Both the position numbers and the translations under genes were made by a program. Under the pieces are notes generated by a model, which worked only from the letters and a program-made list of their open reading frames with translations, searched no databases and had not been told where the DNA came from. A stretch of 64,000 nucleotides of DNA from Stieleria magnilauensis (GTDB taxonomy: Bacteria > Planctomycetota > Planctomycetia > Pirellulales > Pirellulaceae): assembly GCA_007753675.1 (NCBI GenBank), contig CP036432.1:3880394-3944393 (forward strand), in the 5' to 3' direction. Numbering within the stretch: position 1 is the stretch's first letter; each line of letters starts with the position of its first letter. Below are positions 17,443-26,904 of the stretch, in pieces.

Positions 17443-18723
17443 ATGAGCAGCACCACGGCCGTGCCGACGAGCGATGATCATCGCAGCGATGAATCCCATC
17501 TGCTCAGCTATCCGCGATTTCTCAAACGCATCCTGTGGCTGGCGACCGAGGGATCTTTTGGGTTCTATGCCTGGATGACCCTGCTGACCGCATTGTCTTT
17601 GGTGGGGGCCAACGCATGGGCCAATCAGGTCGCCGGCGGCATGATCGGCACCAACATGACCGATCACGTCAGCTGGGGTTTGTACATCGCCAACTTCACC
17701 TTCTGTGTCGGCCTGGCCGCCGGCGGCGTGATGATGGTGATCCCCGCGTATTTGTATGACGACGAAGACATGCACAAGGTGGTGATCGTCGGAGAAACAG
17801 TAGCGATCGCGGCGATCGTGATGTGCACGTTGAGCGTGATCGTCGACCTGGGCCGCCCAGATCGATTCTGGCACATGATTCCCGGCATCGGGGAATTCAA
17901 TTGGCCGATGTCGATGTTGACCTGGGACGTGATCGTGCTCAACGGCTACCTGTTGATCAACCTGCACGTCGTCGGCTACTTGCTCTACATGCGTTACCTG
18001 GGTCGCAAACCCGATCCCAAGTGGTATATCCCGTTTGTGTTTTTGTCGATCTTTTGGGCGATCAGCATTCATACGGTCACCGCATTCTTGTACTGCGGAC
18101 TGGGCGGACGGCCATTTTGGAATACCGCTCTGCTGGCGCCGCGATTTCTGGCCTCGGCATTTGTCAGCGGACCGGCATTCATCATCCTGGTGATGCGGGT
18201 GATCCGGGTCACCACCGGCTACACCGCGCCGGTGGGTCCGGCCAGGACGCTGATTCAAATTATCCGCGTCGCGATGGTGGTCAATCTGGTGATGTTGGCC
18301 AGCGAGATTTTCACGCTCTTTTACACCGGCGGCGGGCACGCATCGGCAGCCAACTACCTGTTCTTCGGGGCCCACGGTCATCACGGCTTGGTGCCGTGGA
18401 TCTGGTCGGCCATCGCGCTCAATTTGCTCGGCACGTTTCTGTTTTTCCTGCCCGCGGCCATGGAACGCAGTACCGTCCGCATCGTCGCCTGCCTGTGCTG
18501 CATCGTCGGCATCTGGATCGAAAAAGGCATGGGCCTGATCATCCCCGGATTCATCCCTTCGACGCTTCACGAGATCGTGGAATACACGCCCAGCCTGATC
18601 GAATGGAAAGTCACCGTCGGGATCTGGGCGTTCGGAATGCTGGTTCTGACACTGCTGATGAAATTGGTGGTCAGCGTCTTCACCGGGCAGGTGCGTTCCA
18701 AAGAGCCAACCGCGACGGTCTGA
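17443..18723 (+). CDS. NrfD-like integral membrane quinol dehydrogenase
   Basis: The 426-residue protein has about nine to ten hydrophobic segments and a short polar N-terminus (MSSTTAVPTSDDHRSD). Features typical of NrfD/PsrC include GLYIANFTFCVGLAAGGVMM, the DLGRPDRFW loop, and paired acidic and aromatic residues at the predicted quinol site. It oxidises menaquinol and passes electrons to the NrfC-like partner. No NapC or NapGH is present in the locus, so this subunit is the probable entry for electrons to NapA. ATG 17443 is preferred because the upstream extension runs into the repeat. Confidence 0.88.
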   Translation: MSSTTAVPTSDDHRSDESHLLSYPRFLKRILWLATEGSFGFYAWMTLLTALSLVGANAWANQVAGGMIGTNMTDHVSWGLYIANFTFCVGLAAGGVMMVIPAYLYDDEDMHKVVIVGETVAIAAIVMCTLSVIVDLGRPDRFWHMIPGIGEFNWPMSMLTWDVIVLNGYLLINLHVVGYLLYMRYLGRKPDPKWYIPFVFLSIFWAISIHTVTAFLYCGLGGRPFWNTALLAPRFLASAFVSGPAFIILVMRVIRVTTGYTAPVGPARTLIQIIRVAMVVNLVMLASEIFTLFYTGGGHASAANYLFFGAHGHHGLVPWIWSAIALNLLGTFLFFLPAAMERSTVRIVACLCCIVGIWIEKGMGLIIPGFIPSTLHEIVEYTPSLIEWKVTVGIWAFGMLVLTLLMKLVVSVFTGQVRSKEPTATV

Positions 18724-18799
18724 TGCGGTGTACAATGCCCGACCAAATGCGTCTTGCATGAACGCCGCCACAGACAGAGCTGGTAGCGATTCAGCAAGC

Positions 18800-18964
18800 G
18801 TTGGTGTCCAGCCTTTAGGCGCATCCGCAATGCGGCGGGTGTTGGCCCGCAGGCTCGCGGCAAACGGCTGATAGTCGTTTGACATCAGCCGGTTCGCGCC
18901 AGCGCGAGCGGCCCCCTCGTTGACGTTAACGTAGCGGGAATCGGCTAAAGCCTAAACACCAACA
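18800..18964. repeat. Family A ends enclosing a family B repeat
   Basis: The left end TTGGTGTCCAGCCTTTAGGC (from 18801) and the right end GGCTAAAGCCTAAACACCAA (to about 18962) are inverted, as in family A. Inside, at 18844-18912, lies a full family B copy (GGCCCGCAGGCTCGCGGCAA, ACGGCTGAT...ATCAGCCGGT). This looks like one repeat family inserted into another, in the gap 18724-19003, where no gene was found. Confidence 0.6.
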
Positions 18965-19003
18965 CGCATGCTCGTTTCATTCGCGTCTTCCAACGTTGTT
19001 GCC

Positions 19004-19867
19004 ATGCGCCGATTCTCTCTGTGCCTATTGATGGTCTGCTCGATCGCAATCCACGTCCGTTCAGCCGAGCCTGCAATCCAACATGATGTTGCGTTTGCCA
19101 AGATCGACGGCGTTGATCTGAAACTGGATTTCTACCCCAGCCAGACCGATGGCGTGTCCCCATTGATCGTTTGGGTGCACGGCGGTGCCTGGCGAGCCGG
19201 TGACAAACGCAACGTGCCGATCAAGCGATTGACCGAACAGGGCTTCGCGATCGCAAGTCTCAATTACCGCTTGAGCGGGACGGCACGGTTTCCCGCGCAA
19301 ACTGAAGACATCAAAGCGGGAATTCGTTTCCTGCGCACGCATGCGGCGAGGTTTGAAATCGATCCTGATCGGATCGTGATTGCCGGTGCATCGGCCGGTG
19401 GCCATCTGGCAGCGTTGGTTGGCGTCAGCGACGGCGTCCAAGCCTTGGAAGATCTGGCGATGGGAAATGCGGAGGTTCCATCCGGCGTCTCCGCGATCAT
19501 TTCCTTGTACGGCGCGAGCAACTTGCAAACGGTCCTCAGCCAATCGACGCCGCACGGTTTGAGCGTTCGCGAACCGGCACTGAAGCTTTTGCTGGGTGAC
19601 TTGCCGACCGGCGTTCCCGATGCGGCTCGGCTGGCCAGTCCGGTCGAGCACGTTGATTCCGGCGACCCGCCGCTGTTGCTGATCCACGGGGACCAAGATC
19701 CGCAGATGCCGATCAACCAGTCACACGAACTCCAAGGGGCTTACGAGCGCGTCGGACTGGATGTCACGTTCCACGTCATCCACGGCGCCGCACACGGCGG
19801 AAACGCATTTTATGATGACGAGCACTTGAAGCTGATGGCGGAGTGGATTCGCAGCCGGTTGGATTAG
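19004..19867 (+). CDS. Secreted alpha/beta hydrolase, esterase/lipase type
   Basis: The 287-residue protein has a signal peptide (MRRFSLCLLMVCSIAIHVRS). It has the hormone-sensitive-lipase-like oxyanion motif HGGAWRAG, the nucleophile elbow GASAGGHLA with Ser, an Asp in LLLIHGDQDPQMP, and a C-terminal His in HGAAHGG. These complete a Ser-Asp-His triad. It likely removes acyl groups from a carbohydrate or a small ester outside the cytoplasm. The sulfatase gene starts 77 bp downstream on the same strand, so the two may act on one substrate. ATG 19004 gives the better signal peptide than the one at 18968. Confidence 0.82.
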   Translation: MRRFSLCLLMVCSIAIHVRSAEPAIQHDVAFAKIDGVDLKLDFYPSQTDGVSPLIVWVHGGAWRAGDKRNVPIKRLTEQGFAIASLNYRLSGTARFPAQTEDIKAGIRFLRTHAARFEIDPDRIVIAGASAGGHLAALVGVSDGVQALEDLAMGNAEVPSGVSAIISLYGASNLQTVLSQSTPHGLSVREPALKLLLGDLPTGVPDAARLASPVEHVDSGDPPLLLIHGDQDPQMPINQSHELQGAYERVGLDVTFHVIHGAAHGGNAFYDDEHLKLMAEWIRSRLD

Positions 19868-19944
19868 TCAGCCCTGAAATGACAGGCTGGAAGCCTATCC
19901 CACTTTTTCGATCCGATCATCCTTTCCTATCACTTAATCAGACA

Positions 19945-21417
19945 ATGTCCCTACGCCTTCTCGCCCTATTGCTTGTCGCTTCCCCGGGCTTCGTCACGAT
20001 TGCCCACGCACAAGCCCCGACCAAGCCACCGAATATCCTTTGGATCATCGGCGAGAACTTTGATCTGGACTTTGGATGTTACGGTGCGAAGAACGTCCAC
20101 ACGCCGAACGTCGACGGCTTGGCCGCGGCAGGGATTCGCTACACCAACGTCTTTTCAACCTCACCGGTTTGTGCACCGAGCCGGTCGGCATTCATGACCG
20201 GCATGTACCAAACGTCCACCGACACGCACCACATGCGTTCGCATCGCAGCGATGACTTTCGGCTGCCGTCGGGCGTGCGTCCGATCACGCAACGGTTGCA
20301 CGACGCCGGCTACATCACCGCCAACCTGAAAACGATCGGTGATCGCGTCATCGGCACGGGAAAGTTGGATTTGAACTTCGTCAACGAAGGCCAACTTTAC
20401 ACGACCGACGACTGGGAGAAACTCAAGCCGGGCCAGCCGTTCTTCGCCCAGATCAATATGCCGGAAGCGGAATACGACATTTACGACCGCAAGTCGGCTG
20501 AAAAGGAACGCGTGAAATGGGTGGGTGAAGAGTGGCATCCCAAGGTCGCGACGCCGGAGAACGTGACGCCGCCACCGTATTACCCCGATCACCCGATCAC
20601 GCGCCAGGAATGGGCGCGGTATTTGAACTCCGTCACCGGAACCGATGTCCGCGTCGGCTGGATCTTGGACCGGCTGGAAGCAGACGGTTTGGCCGACGAC
20701 ACCATCGTCGTTTTCTTTTCCGACAACGGTCGACTGGAAGCACGCGGGATTCACTGGTGTTGGGATTCGGGGTTACACGTCCCGATGGTGATTCGCTGGC
20801 CCAAGAATTATCCGGCGCCGAAACAAATCAAACCGGGCGCCGTCAGCGACGAGCTGATTAGCCTGATCGACTTGACCGCCACGACACTTTGGATGGCCGG
20901 AATCGAGCCGCCCCTCGGCATGCAAGGTCGTCGGTTTCTGGGTGAACAAACCGGACCCGATCGCAAGTACGTGTTCAGCGCCCGCGATCGCATCGACGAA
21001 ACCGAAATTCGATTGCGCAGCGTCCGTGACAAACGCTACCACTACATCCGCAACTTCACGCCCGGAGCCGGTTTTACGACGCTGAATCGCTACAAGGAAA
21101 AGTGTTTCTTGGTCAAGCCGTTGATGAGGAAATTACATGCCGAAGGCAAACTGACGGGACCGCCGGCGGAGTTGATGAAACCGTTCCCGGACGAACTGCT
21201 TTACGACACGCAAGCGGACCCTTACGAGATCAAAAACCTCGCCGATTCCGGTGACGCATCGCATCAAGAAGCCCTGACTCGGATGCGCGCCGCGCTGGAT
21301 ACCTGGATCGTCGAAACCGGCGACCGAGGAGAGATCCCAGAGCCCCGCGCCGTCGTCGCCCCGTTCGAAAAGGAAATGCACGATTGGTTCGGAACACCCG
21401 ATTGGTATTCGAAGTGA
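19945..21417 (+). CDS. Secreted sulfatase (sulfatase 1)
   Basis: The 490-residue protein has a signal peptide (MSLRLLALLLVASPG...AHAQ). The sulfatase signature CAPSRSAFMTG has the formylglycine-forming Cys at residue 76 (C-x-P-S-R). The family fold follows, with VVFFSDNGRLEARG and the C-terminal subdomain. The usual N-terminal metal motif DD is replaced by IIGENFDLDFGCYG, with Glu and Asn in that place, as in some polysaccharide sulfatase subfamilies. It needs a formylglycine-generating enzyme encoded elsewhere. The start at 19945 has the signal peptide; an upstream in-frame start at 19843 lies in the preceding gene. Array 1 of family A repeats starts three bases after the stop. Confidence 0.9.
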   Translation: MSLRLLALLLVASPGFVTIAHAQAPTKPPNILWIIGENFDLDFGCYGAKNVHTPNVDGLAAAGIRYTNVFSTSPVCAPSRSAFMTGMYQTSTDTHHMRSHRSDDFRLPSGVRPITQRLHDAGYITANLKTIGDRVIGTGKLDLNFVNEGQLYTTDDWEKLKPGQPFFAQINMPEAEYDIYDRKSAEKERVKWVGEEWHPKVATPENVTPPPYYPDHPITRQEWARYLNSVTGTDVRVGWILDRLEADGLADDTIVVFFSDNGRLEARGIHWCWDSGLHVPMVIRWPKNYPAPKQIKPGAVSDELISLIDLTATTLWMAGIEPPLGMQGRRFLGEQTGPDRKYVFSARDRIDETEIRLRSVRDKRYHYIRNFTPGAGFTTLNRYKEKCFLVKPLMRKLHAEGKLTGPPAELMKPFPDELLYDTQADPYEIKNLADSGDASHQEALTRMRAALDTWIVETGDRGEIPEPRAVVAPFEKEMHDWFGTPDWYSK

Positions 21418-21419
21418 GT

Positions 21420-21915
21420 GTTGGTGTCCAGGCTTCAGCCGCTTCCCCTGCAGCCGCGCAGCGACTGGCGGAGAGACGCGATGCCTAAAGGCATCCATGG
21501 AGGCGCCTAAAGGCTGGACACCAACACCTGCCGAAAGTCCATGGTGAGTGTTGGTGTCCAGGCTTCAGCCGCTCCCCCTGCAGCCGCGGAGCGGCTGGCG
21601 GAGAACCGCGATGCCTAAAGGCATCCGAGGATGCGCCTGAAGGCTGGACACCAACGGATGCCGAAAAACCATGGTGAGTGTTGGTGTCCAGGCTTCAGCC
21701 GCTCCCCCTGCAGCCGCGGAGCGGCTGGCGGAGAACCGCGATGCCTGACGGCATCCGAGGAGGCGCCTGAAGGCTGGACACCAACAACTGCCGAAAAACT
21801 TTGGTGAGTGTTGGTGTCCAGGCTTCAGCCGCTCTCCCTGCAGCCGCGGAGCGACTGGCGGAGAACCGCGATGCCCAAAGGCATCCATAGAGGCGCCTAA
21901 AGGCTGGACACCAAC
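21420..21915. repeat. Family A repeat array 1, four copies at 130-bp period
   Basis: Four copies start at 21420, 21550, 21680 and 21810. Each has a 106-bp unit with inverted ends (GTTGGTGTCCAGGCTTCAGC and AAGGCTGGACACCAAC), a hairpin GCAGCCGC...GCGGCTGGC, and a smaller hairpin GATGCCTAAAGGCATC. The spacers are 24 bp and nearly identical (CTGCCGAAAAACCATGGTGA), so the repeat is really 130 bp long. Copies differ at a few bases. The array lies between the convergent sulfatase 1 gene and the gene ending at 21926. Confidence 0.9.
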
Positions 21916-21925
21916 ACGTGTGACC

Positions 21926-23143
21926 TTAATTCCCCGTCCGCTGCAAAATAAACACGACACTTGATTCGACGCTGGCGTCTACCGAATAACTTCGGTTCAG
22001 ATCGACGTTTAACGTCGGCTGGGTTTCCAAGACGGTGTAACCCTTTGTCCGCACACCGACCTCATAGACTTCAGGGGCTGCGTCCAGGATCGCCACCTTC
22101 GACGTTGTCTTTTGCTCCAGCGGCAATTGCGAGCCACGCCAACCGTAGCGTCGCCCGATGTAGACGTAACTATCTTGGGGAAGTGGCGAACCATCGCTGG
22201 TCGTCACGGTGACCGACAAGCGTCTCGGTTCAACCGCCGGAATGTCGCCCAGATCGGCCAATTCACCGTGCCGGGCTGCCTGGACAAAACTCAGTGGCAA
22301 CACCGCCGATGCAGCCTGGCCGGTGTGCGTGTAGAGGGCGTAATCAAGTTCCGGTGGAAGCTGTTCGAAGCGGAACATTCCGGATTCGTCGGTGAAGACT
22401 TCCTGTGGCGTCACGATGCTGCCCATCATGCGATTCTTTTGTACCAGGCCGACTTCGACGCCGGCGACGGGTTTGCCGCGAAACACCAATCTGCCCCGTA
22501 GATCTGCGCCGGCTCCAAGCGAGATGATGAGTTCGTCGTCACCCGAACGACTCCACCGGGTTTGTGCCGGTGCATAGGCAGACGCATGGATCCGCAGGTC
22601 GATCCACTGGATGTGATCACCGACCGACATTTCGAAGAAGCCGTCGACATCGGTCAACGTCAGCGGTGTCACCGAACGGTCGGATCCGCCACCGATGCCG
22701 TTGCTGCGGAGGATGTTATGGGGCCGCACCTGGGCTCCCGCGATCGGATCTTCATCGCTGTCGACCACCCGCCCGCGGACGACGTCGATTTTTTCCGTCC
22801 GCTCGAGTGGTTCGAGCTGAAATGTGATCTCCGGTTTCAGGGCCGGGTCAAAGTGCTCGGAGACTTGGCCTTGATAGCCCGCACCGCCGGCGGCCAAGCT
22901 GAACAGCAAGCTGTCGGACAGATCAGGGATCGAAAACCGTCCGTTTGAATCTGTGGTCGTGCGTTTGGTGCAATCGCGGTAGCACGACGGGCAGGTGGTG
23001 GCCGGGCCGACGCGCGGTTTGGCGGTGCTGACGACGACGATCGCCCCGGCAACCGGAGCCTTCTCGGAATCGACCACCCGGCCTGACAGTTCGGCTGTCC
23101 CGGCGGTCAGCAGCAGCGACAACAGGAATTTGATCGAGAGCAT
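21926..23143 (-). CDS. Secreted protein with carboxypeptidase regulatory-like domains
   Basis: The 405-residue protein has a signal peptide (MLSIKFLLSLLLTAGTA). At least three beta-sandwich repeats of the CarboxypepD_reg type follow: LSGRVVDSEKAPVAGAIVVV, then VRGRVVDSDEDPIAGAQV, then LRGRLVFRGKPVAGVEVGL, each with a GxF-type strand near its end (TDSNGRFSIPDL, TDVDGFFEMSV, TDESGMFRFEQL). A CPSCYRDC stretch could form disulfides. No catalytic domain is present. The same module makes up the C-terminal half of the neighbouring M56 protein, and the two genes share strand and order, so they probably share a role at the cell surface. Function is unknown. Confidence 0.75.
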   Translation of the reverse strand: MLSIKFLLSLLLTAGTAELSGRVVDSEKAPVAGAIVVVSTAKPRVGPATTCPSCYRDCTKRTTTDSNGRFSIPDLSDSLLFSLAAGGAGYQGQVSEHFDPALKPEITFQLEPLERTEKIDVVRGRVVDSDEDPIAGAQVRPHNILRSNGIGGGSDRSVTPLTLTDVDGFFEMSVGDHIQWIDLRIHASAYAPAQTRWSRSGDDELIISLGAGADLRGRLVFRGKPVAGVEVGLVQKNRMMGSIVTPQEVFTDESGMFRFEQLPPELDYALYTHTGQAASAVLPLSFVQAARHGELADLGDIPAVEPRRLSVTVTTSDGSPLPQDSYVYIGRRYGWRGSQLPLEQKTTSKVAILDAAPEVYEVGVRTKGYTVLETQPTLNVDLNRSYSVDASVESSVVFILQRTGN

Positions 23144-23172
23144 TTTTCGGGTCCAGCGTCTTGGGTGATGGT

Positions 23173-23232
23173 GTGGGATAGGCTTCCAGGCTCATCGATC
23201 CGGCGAATGACGATCCTGGAATCCAATCCCAC
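23173..23232. repeat. Inverted repeat between the two CarboxypepD_reg genes
   Basis: GTGGGATAGGCTTCCAGG (from 23173) pairs with CCTGGAATCCAATCCCAC (to 23232) at 15 of 18 positions. A related half, GGCTGGAAGCCTATCCCAC, occurs at about 19885-19903 upstream of sulfatase 1. It lies in the 95-bp gap and could form a stem in the transcript. Confidence 0.5.
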
Positions 23233-23238
23233 TTGTTG

Positions 23239-26200
23239 CTACCGCCTGGGGGTGATTTCCACTGGAATCAATCTCTGGATCGGGGGGGCACTGGGCAGGT
23301 TTAACGAGATGTCCAAATTCATCTCGCCGGTGCTGACCGGAACCATCGTGGAGATCCGTGACGACGAGACGGAACTTGCGCCTCGGGGTCCGCGGACCAT
23401 CAATTGATAGTTTCCTTGCGGGACCTTTTTGAGGTGAAACCGTCCGTTGGCGTCGGTCGTCGATTGGCTTTCGCGATCGTGATCAACCCAGAAGTTGGGG
23501 ATCACGTTCCGGTCGCGGCGGATGGAAACCATCGCCTTGGCGACCGGGTTGCCGTCGGCATCAATCACACGTCCGGCGATCTCCTGGTCACCGCGAATCA
23601 ATTCAAAGTCCTTGACGATCAGCTTTCCGTCGCTGGCGGGTTGTGCGTTATAGCCAATCCCCGCTCCGACACTGAGGCTCGGCACACGGTTCAAGCTGAC
23701 GCTGACCCGCTCTCCGGCGGGCACGGATGCCCGATACACACCCTCGGAGTCCGTCGTGACGAACTGATGGCCTTTGGATTGAATGACAGTCATGGTCATG
23801 CCGTTGGCAGTTCGCTGGATAGGCTTAGTCAGGCTGACTTGCATTCGGGCTCCAGCGACCGGCTTGCCATCGAGCAACACGCGGCCTTCGACGATCGCGG
23901 AAGATTGCAACACCAGATGGACGACGCCGTCTTTGGCTTCGCTCAGCTTGACTGTGCCGTCGAAGGCGGCGTCATCGCGGAGATACTTGACGTCGATGAA
24001 CGCTTTGGGTGATGTCACCCCTTGGGGAACCAGCGTGGCGCGCCCGAGTGAATTCGTGGTTTCGGCCTCGGACTTATCCACGATGCGAGGTGCCCGATCG
24101 AATTCGGGAGCGTTCGTGCTAGCCGTTGCTTCGTCACGCAGAATTACCGATGCCCCAACGGCAGGTTTACCGTCGGGCAGCGATACAATGACTTGGTACG
24201 TGGCCAGCTTGGGGACCACGATCGGTTCAAGCTCGCGAGGGACAAAATCGGTGATCGTGATTTTTCGATGCGGTAACGACGCGGCTTCCTCCTTCGTCAT
24301 TCCATATGAAGACGAAGGGATCGCATAGCCCGGTTCCCTAGTCGTCATCACCAACAAGTGCTCGCCCAGGGGGAGTTTCAGACTGAACGTTCCGTTTTCT
24401 TTCGAAACGGCCCCGTACGGCGCCGGACCGTCGAGCGAACGTATCGAGATGCCTTTAACGGGAGTTCCCGACGCGTCCACCATTTTCCCGCTGATCGCGA
24501 CGGCACGGGGGAGCACAACATTGATCGGCTCTTTTCCCGTCACTTGCTCCTTGGAAAGCTCGATTTGCTTCAACAGGAACGGGCTTTCTTCGGGCGTTAC
24601 GACCGAAAACTTCATCGGCCGATCGTCGCGATCGAAATAGTATTTGATCAGGTGTGTCGCGACACGAAATCGAAAGTTGCCGTCCGAATCGGTCTCGTCG
24701 CGGTCAACGCTGGACGATGGATAGACGCTGACTCCCGCGATCCCCGCGCCCCGTTCGTCGCTGACGTTGCCAACGAGCGTATAACCTGGGTCGGCGACAA
24801 CTGTTGCCGGACTCTCAACGACCTCTCCACTGGGAAGCCTGGGATTGGGACGTTCAAATTTCCCGATTGCGACGTCGTCACTGGTCCGAATGGCAGCGTA
24901 TCCGTCCTCCCAGTCATCATGAGAAGCCTCGATCGATGCGATCAAACCGACGGGAATGTTTTCGAACTCGAAGTAGCCCGAATTGTCGGTGATGGTTTTC
25001 GGTGTCAATTGGCTCATCAACAATTCGAATCGCTCGGGGGCATCCCATGGATCGGCCGTCGGCGCGTACAAGCCTGTCAGGTTCACGATCGCCCCGCCAA
25101 GGGGTTGGCCATCGGGCGTCACAAATCGACCGCTGATGGAGTTCGTCTTCGCGAGTTGCAAGGTGATTGCTTCGACCGGCTTCGGATTCGACTTTTCGAT
25201 GATCAGCTGCAACGTGGCGACGCCCGCGCCCGGCATTGCAGCAACGAGTGAGCCTACCCAACGGTCCGTGCGATCATTCGGAAACGCGGGTGCTTTGACA
25301 GCGGCGAATTCGAACTCGCCGCTCGCGTTTGTGTCGGTCCGCCCAATCACGTCGGGCGCTCGAATCAGATCTCGGTCCACCGAGTAAAGGTACTTTTGAG
25401 GATCACGTGACACTCTGTGACCACTCGATTCCCTCAGTACGACCGCCGCCCCCGACACCGGCTGGCCGTCGGGCGAGAGGACTGTGCCGGAGACATTGAC
25501 GATCACTGCGTAATCATCCGGCTCGGCCAGCGTCGGTTTAGACCCTAGTACTCGGGCAATCAAGTCATTGTCGTCTGGTCGAATCGGCTCGTACACGGGG
25601 CCGGCGTTGTCTGCTTCCGCTTGACCGGTATCCGCTGAACCCGACTGCGTTTGCTGGTCCGGAGTTCCTTGAGCGATTGAATGCTCCAGCCGCACCGTCG
25701 TCGCGATTGCCGCCACAGCAAGCAATGCGACCATCAATCGCAACGAAGCGATTCGCCAGCGGGACAGCCCCGGAACGCCGTTGAGGATCAACGTCAAGCG
25801 ATCTTCAATTTGAGTGTGACGGCTCATCGCGATGGCCGAGCGATTGGAAAGCTGAGTCGTCGTTCCCTCGCTGCGAAATCGCGAAACGATATTGAGCAGG
25901 CTCTCGGCATAACGCCCCGACGACAGTCCGCTGTAGTTTTCGGATGTTGCGATCAGGACATCGCGATCGGTTGCCCATTCACGCGATTCGGAGAGCCGCC
26001 GATCGATCAGCCAAACGGCGGGATGGAACCAGTAGAGCATCAGATTCATGGACGCAATCAGCTGGACTGCACCGTCATGCCGACGAACATGCATCAGTTC
26101 GTGAAACAACGTCGACCGAATTTCATCGTCACTCCACGATTCAAATTGCCTCGGAACCAGAACGGTGAATCGGAACAGGCCGAACACCAGCGGCATCGAA

Positions 26201-26904
26201 GTGCGATCCGTCCGCACGATCAAAGGTACTCGCGTCAAACCGATCCGTTCGGCAATGTCATTGGCCAGCGCAACGAATTGCGGATCGACACGCTGTCCCT
26301 TCGCCGCCGCGACACGCAATCGAATCATCCCGGCCGAGAATCGCAACGCCACCCACACAAATCCAGCGACATAGATCCAAACAAACACGGTCAATGTCGT
26401 CGATCCATCGAGCTTGCGATCGATGGTGGCTGAGCTACGGAGATCGCTCGTGCGCCCCAGTAAAACGTCCTCTCCCGCTGAGGTGAATGCGGACGACGAC
26501 GTGGCCGGCAAGGCGGTGGAAAGCCGGTTCGGTTGCGTTGTCAGATCGGCGAGCGTTGAGTCTTCTTCTCGTTCCAAAGGACTCGGGATGACTGCCATCG
26601 GTTGCATCGCCCGGCCATCATTCCGCCGCGCCCGTTGATCTGTGCCGATCGATTGCCTTGCCACATCGACTTCCGCAGAAGCCAACGGAATCTTCCATCC
26701 GCCGAGCAGCAGATGCGCCGGCAAGATCCCCAAGGTCAAGCAAGCCGCCGTCAGCCAGACGGCATACGTGCGTCCTGCGTCGACGCGTTTGATCCGGGCC
26801 GCGACCAACCATGCGATGACCGAAACGACCGCAATTTGGACGATCACGACCAAACACAGTGACAGCGGACTATCGATCAACCAGTGGTTCACGCGATCGC
26901 TCAT
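23239..26904 (-). CDS. BlaR1-like M56 metallopeptidase with long CarboxypepD_reg repeat region
   Basis: The 1221-residue protein has four N-terminal membrane segments (about 12-38, 46-68, 171-193 and 386-403). It has the zinc motif HELMH (268-272) and a downstream Glu in SESREWATD, as in BlaR1/MecR1 family peptidases. The C-terminal about 800 residues contain five or more CarboxypepD_reg-type beta repeats (VSGTVLSPDGQPVSGAAVVL, ISGRFVTPDGQPLGGAIVNL, ISGKMVDASGTPVKGISI and others) instead of a penicillin-binding sensor. It overlaps the blaI stop by ATGA, so repressor and protease are co-translated. The protease probably senses a signal outside the cell and triggers loss of BlaI. The signal is unknown. 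Confidence 0.85.
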   Translation of the reverse strand: MSDRVNHWLIDSPLSLCLVVIVQIAVVSVIAWLVAARIKRVDAGRTYAVWLTAACLTLGILPAHLLLGGWKIPLASAEVDVARQSIGTDQRARRNDGRAMQPMAVIPSPLEREEDSTLADLTTQPNRLSTALPATSSSAFTSAGEDVLLGRTSDLRSSATIDRKLDGSTTLTVFVWIYVAGFVWVALRFSAGMIRLRVAAAKGQRVDPQFVALANDIAERIGLTRVPLIVRTDRTSMPLVFGLFRFTVLVPRQFESWSDDEIRSTLFHELMHVRRHDGAVQLIASMNLMLYWFHPAVWLIDRRLSESREWATDRDVLIATSENYSGLSSGRYAESLLNIVSRFRSEGTTTQLSNRSAIAMSRHTQIEDRLTLILNGVPGLSRWRIASLRLMVALLAVAAIATTVRLEHSIAQGTPDQQTQSGSADTGQAEADNAGPVYEPIRPDDNDLIARVLGSKPTLAEPDDYAVIVNVSGTVLSPDGQPVSGAAVVLRESSGHRVSRDPQKYLYSVDRDLIRAPDVIGRTDTNASGEFEFAAVKAPAFPNDRTDRWVGSLVAAMPGAGVATLQLIIEKSNPKPVEAITLQLAKTNSISGRFVTPDGQPLGGAIVNLTGLYAPTADPWDAPERFELLMSQLTPKTITDNSGYFEFENIPVGLIASIEASHDDWEDGYAAIRTSDDVAIGKFERPNPRLPSGEVVESPATVVADPGYTLVGNVSDERGAGIAGVSVYPSSSVDRDETDSDGNFRFRVATHLIKYYFDRDDRPMKFSVVTPEESPFLLKQIELSKEQVTGKEPINVVLPRAVAISGKMVDASGTPVKGISIRSLDGPAPYGAVSKENGTFSLKLPLGEHLLVMTTREPGYAIPSSSYGMTKEEAASLPHRKITITDFVPRELEPIVVPKLATYQVIVSLPDGKPAVGASVILRDEATASTNAPEFDRAPRIVDKSEAETTNSLGRATLVPQGVTSPKAFIDVKYLRDDAAFDGTVKLSEAKDGVVHLVLQSSAIVEGRVLLDGKPVAGARMQVSLTKPIQRTANGMTMTVIQSKGHQFVTTDSEGVYRASVPAGERVSVSLNRVPSLSVGAGIGYNAQPASDGKLIVKDFELIRGDQEIAGRVIDADGNPVAKAMVSIRRDRNVIPNFWVDHDRESQSTTDANGRFHLKKVPQGNYQLMVRGPRGASSVSSSRISTMVPVSTGEMNLDISLNLPSAPPIQRLIPVEITPRR

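Noticed and set aside
17431..18885. Minus-strand frame of 484 residues opposite nrfD
   Set aside because: It is antisense to a clear membrane protein, with His/Asp/Gln-rich composition typical of such shadows.
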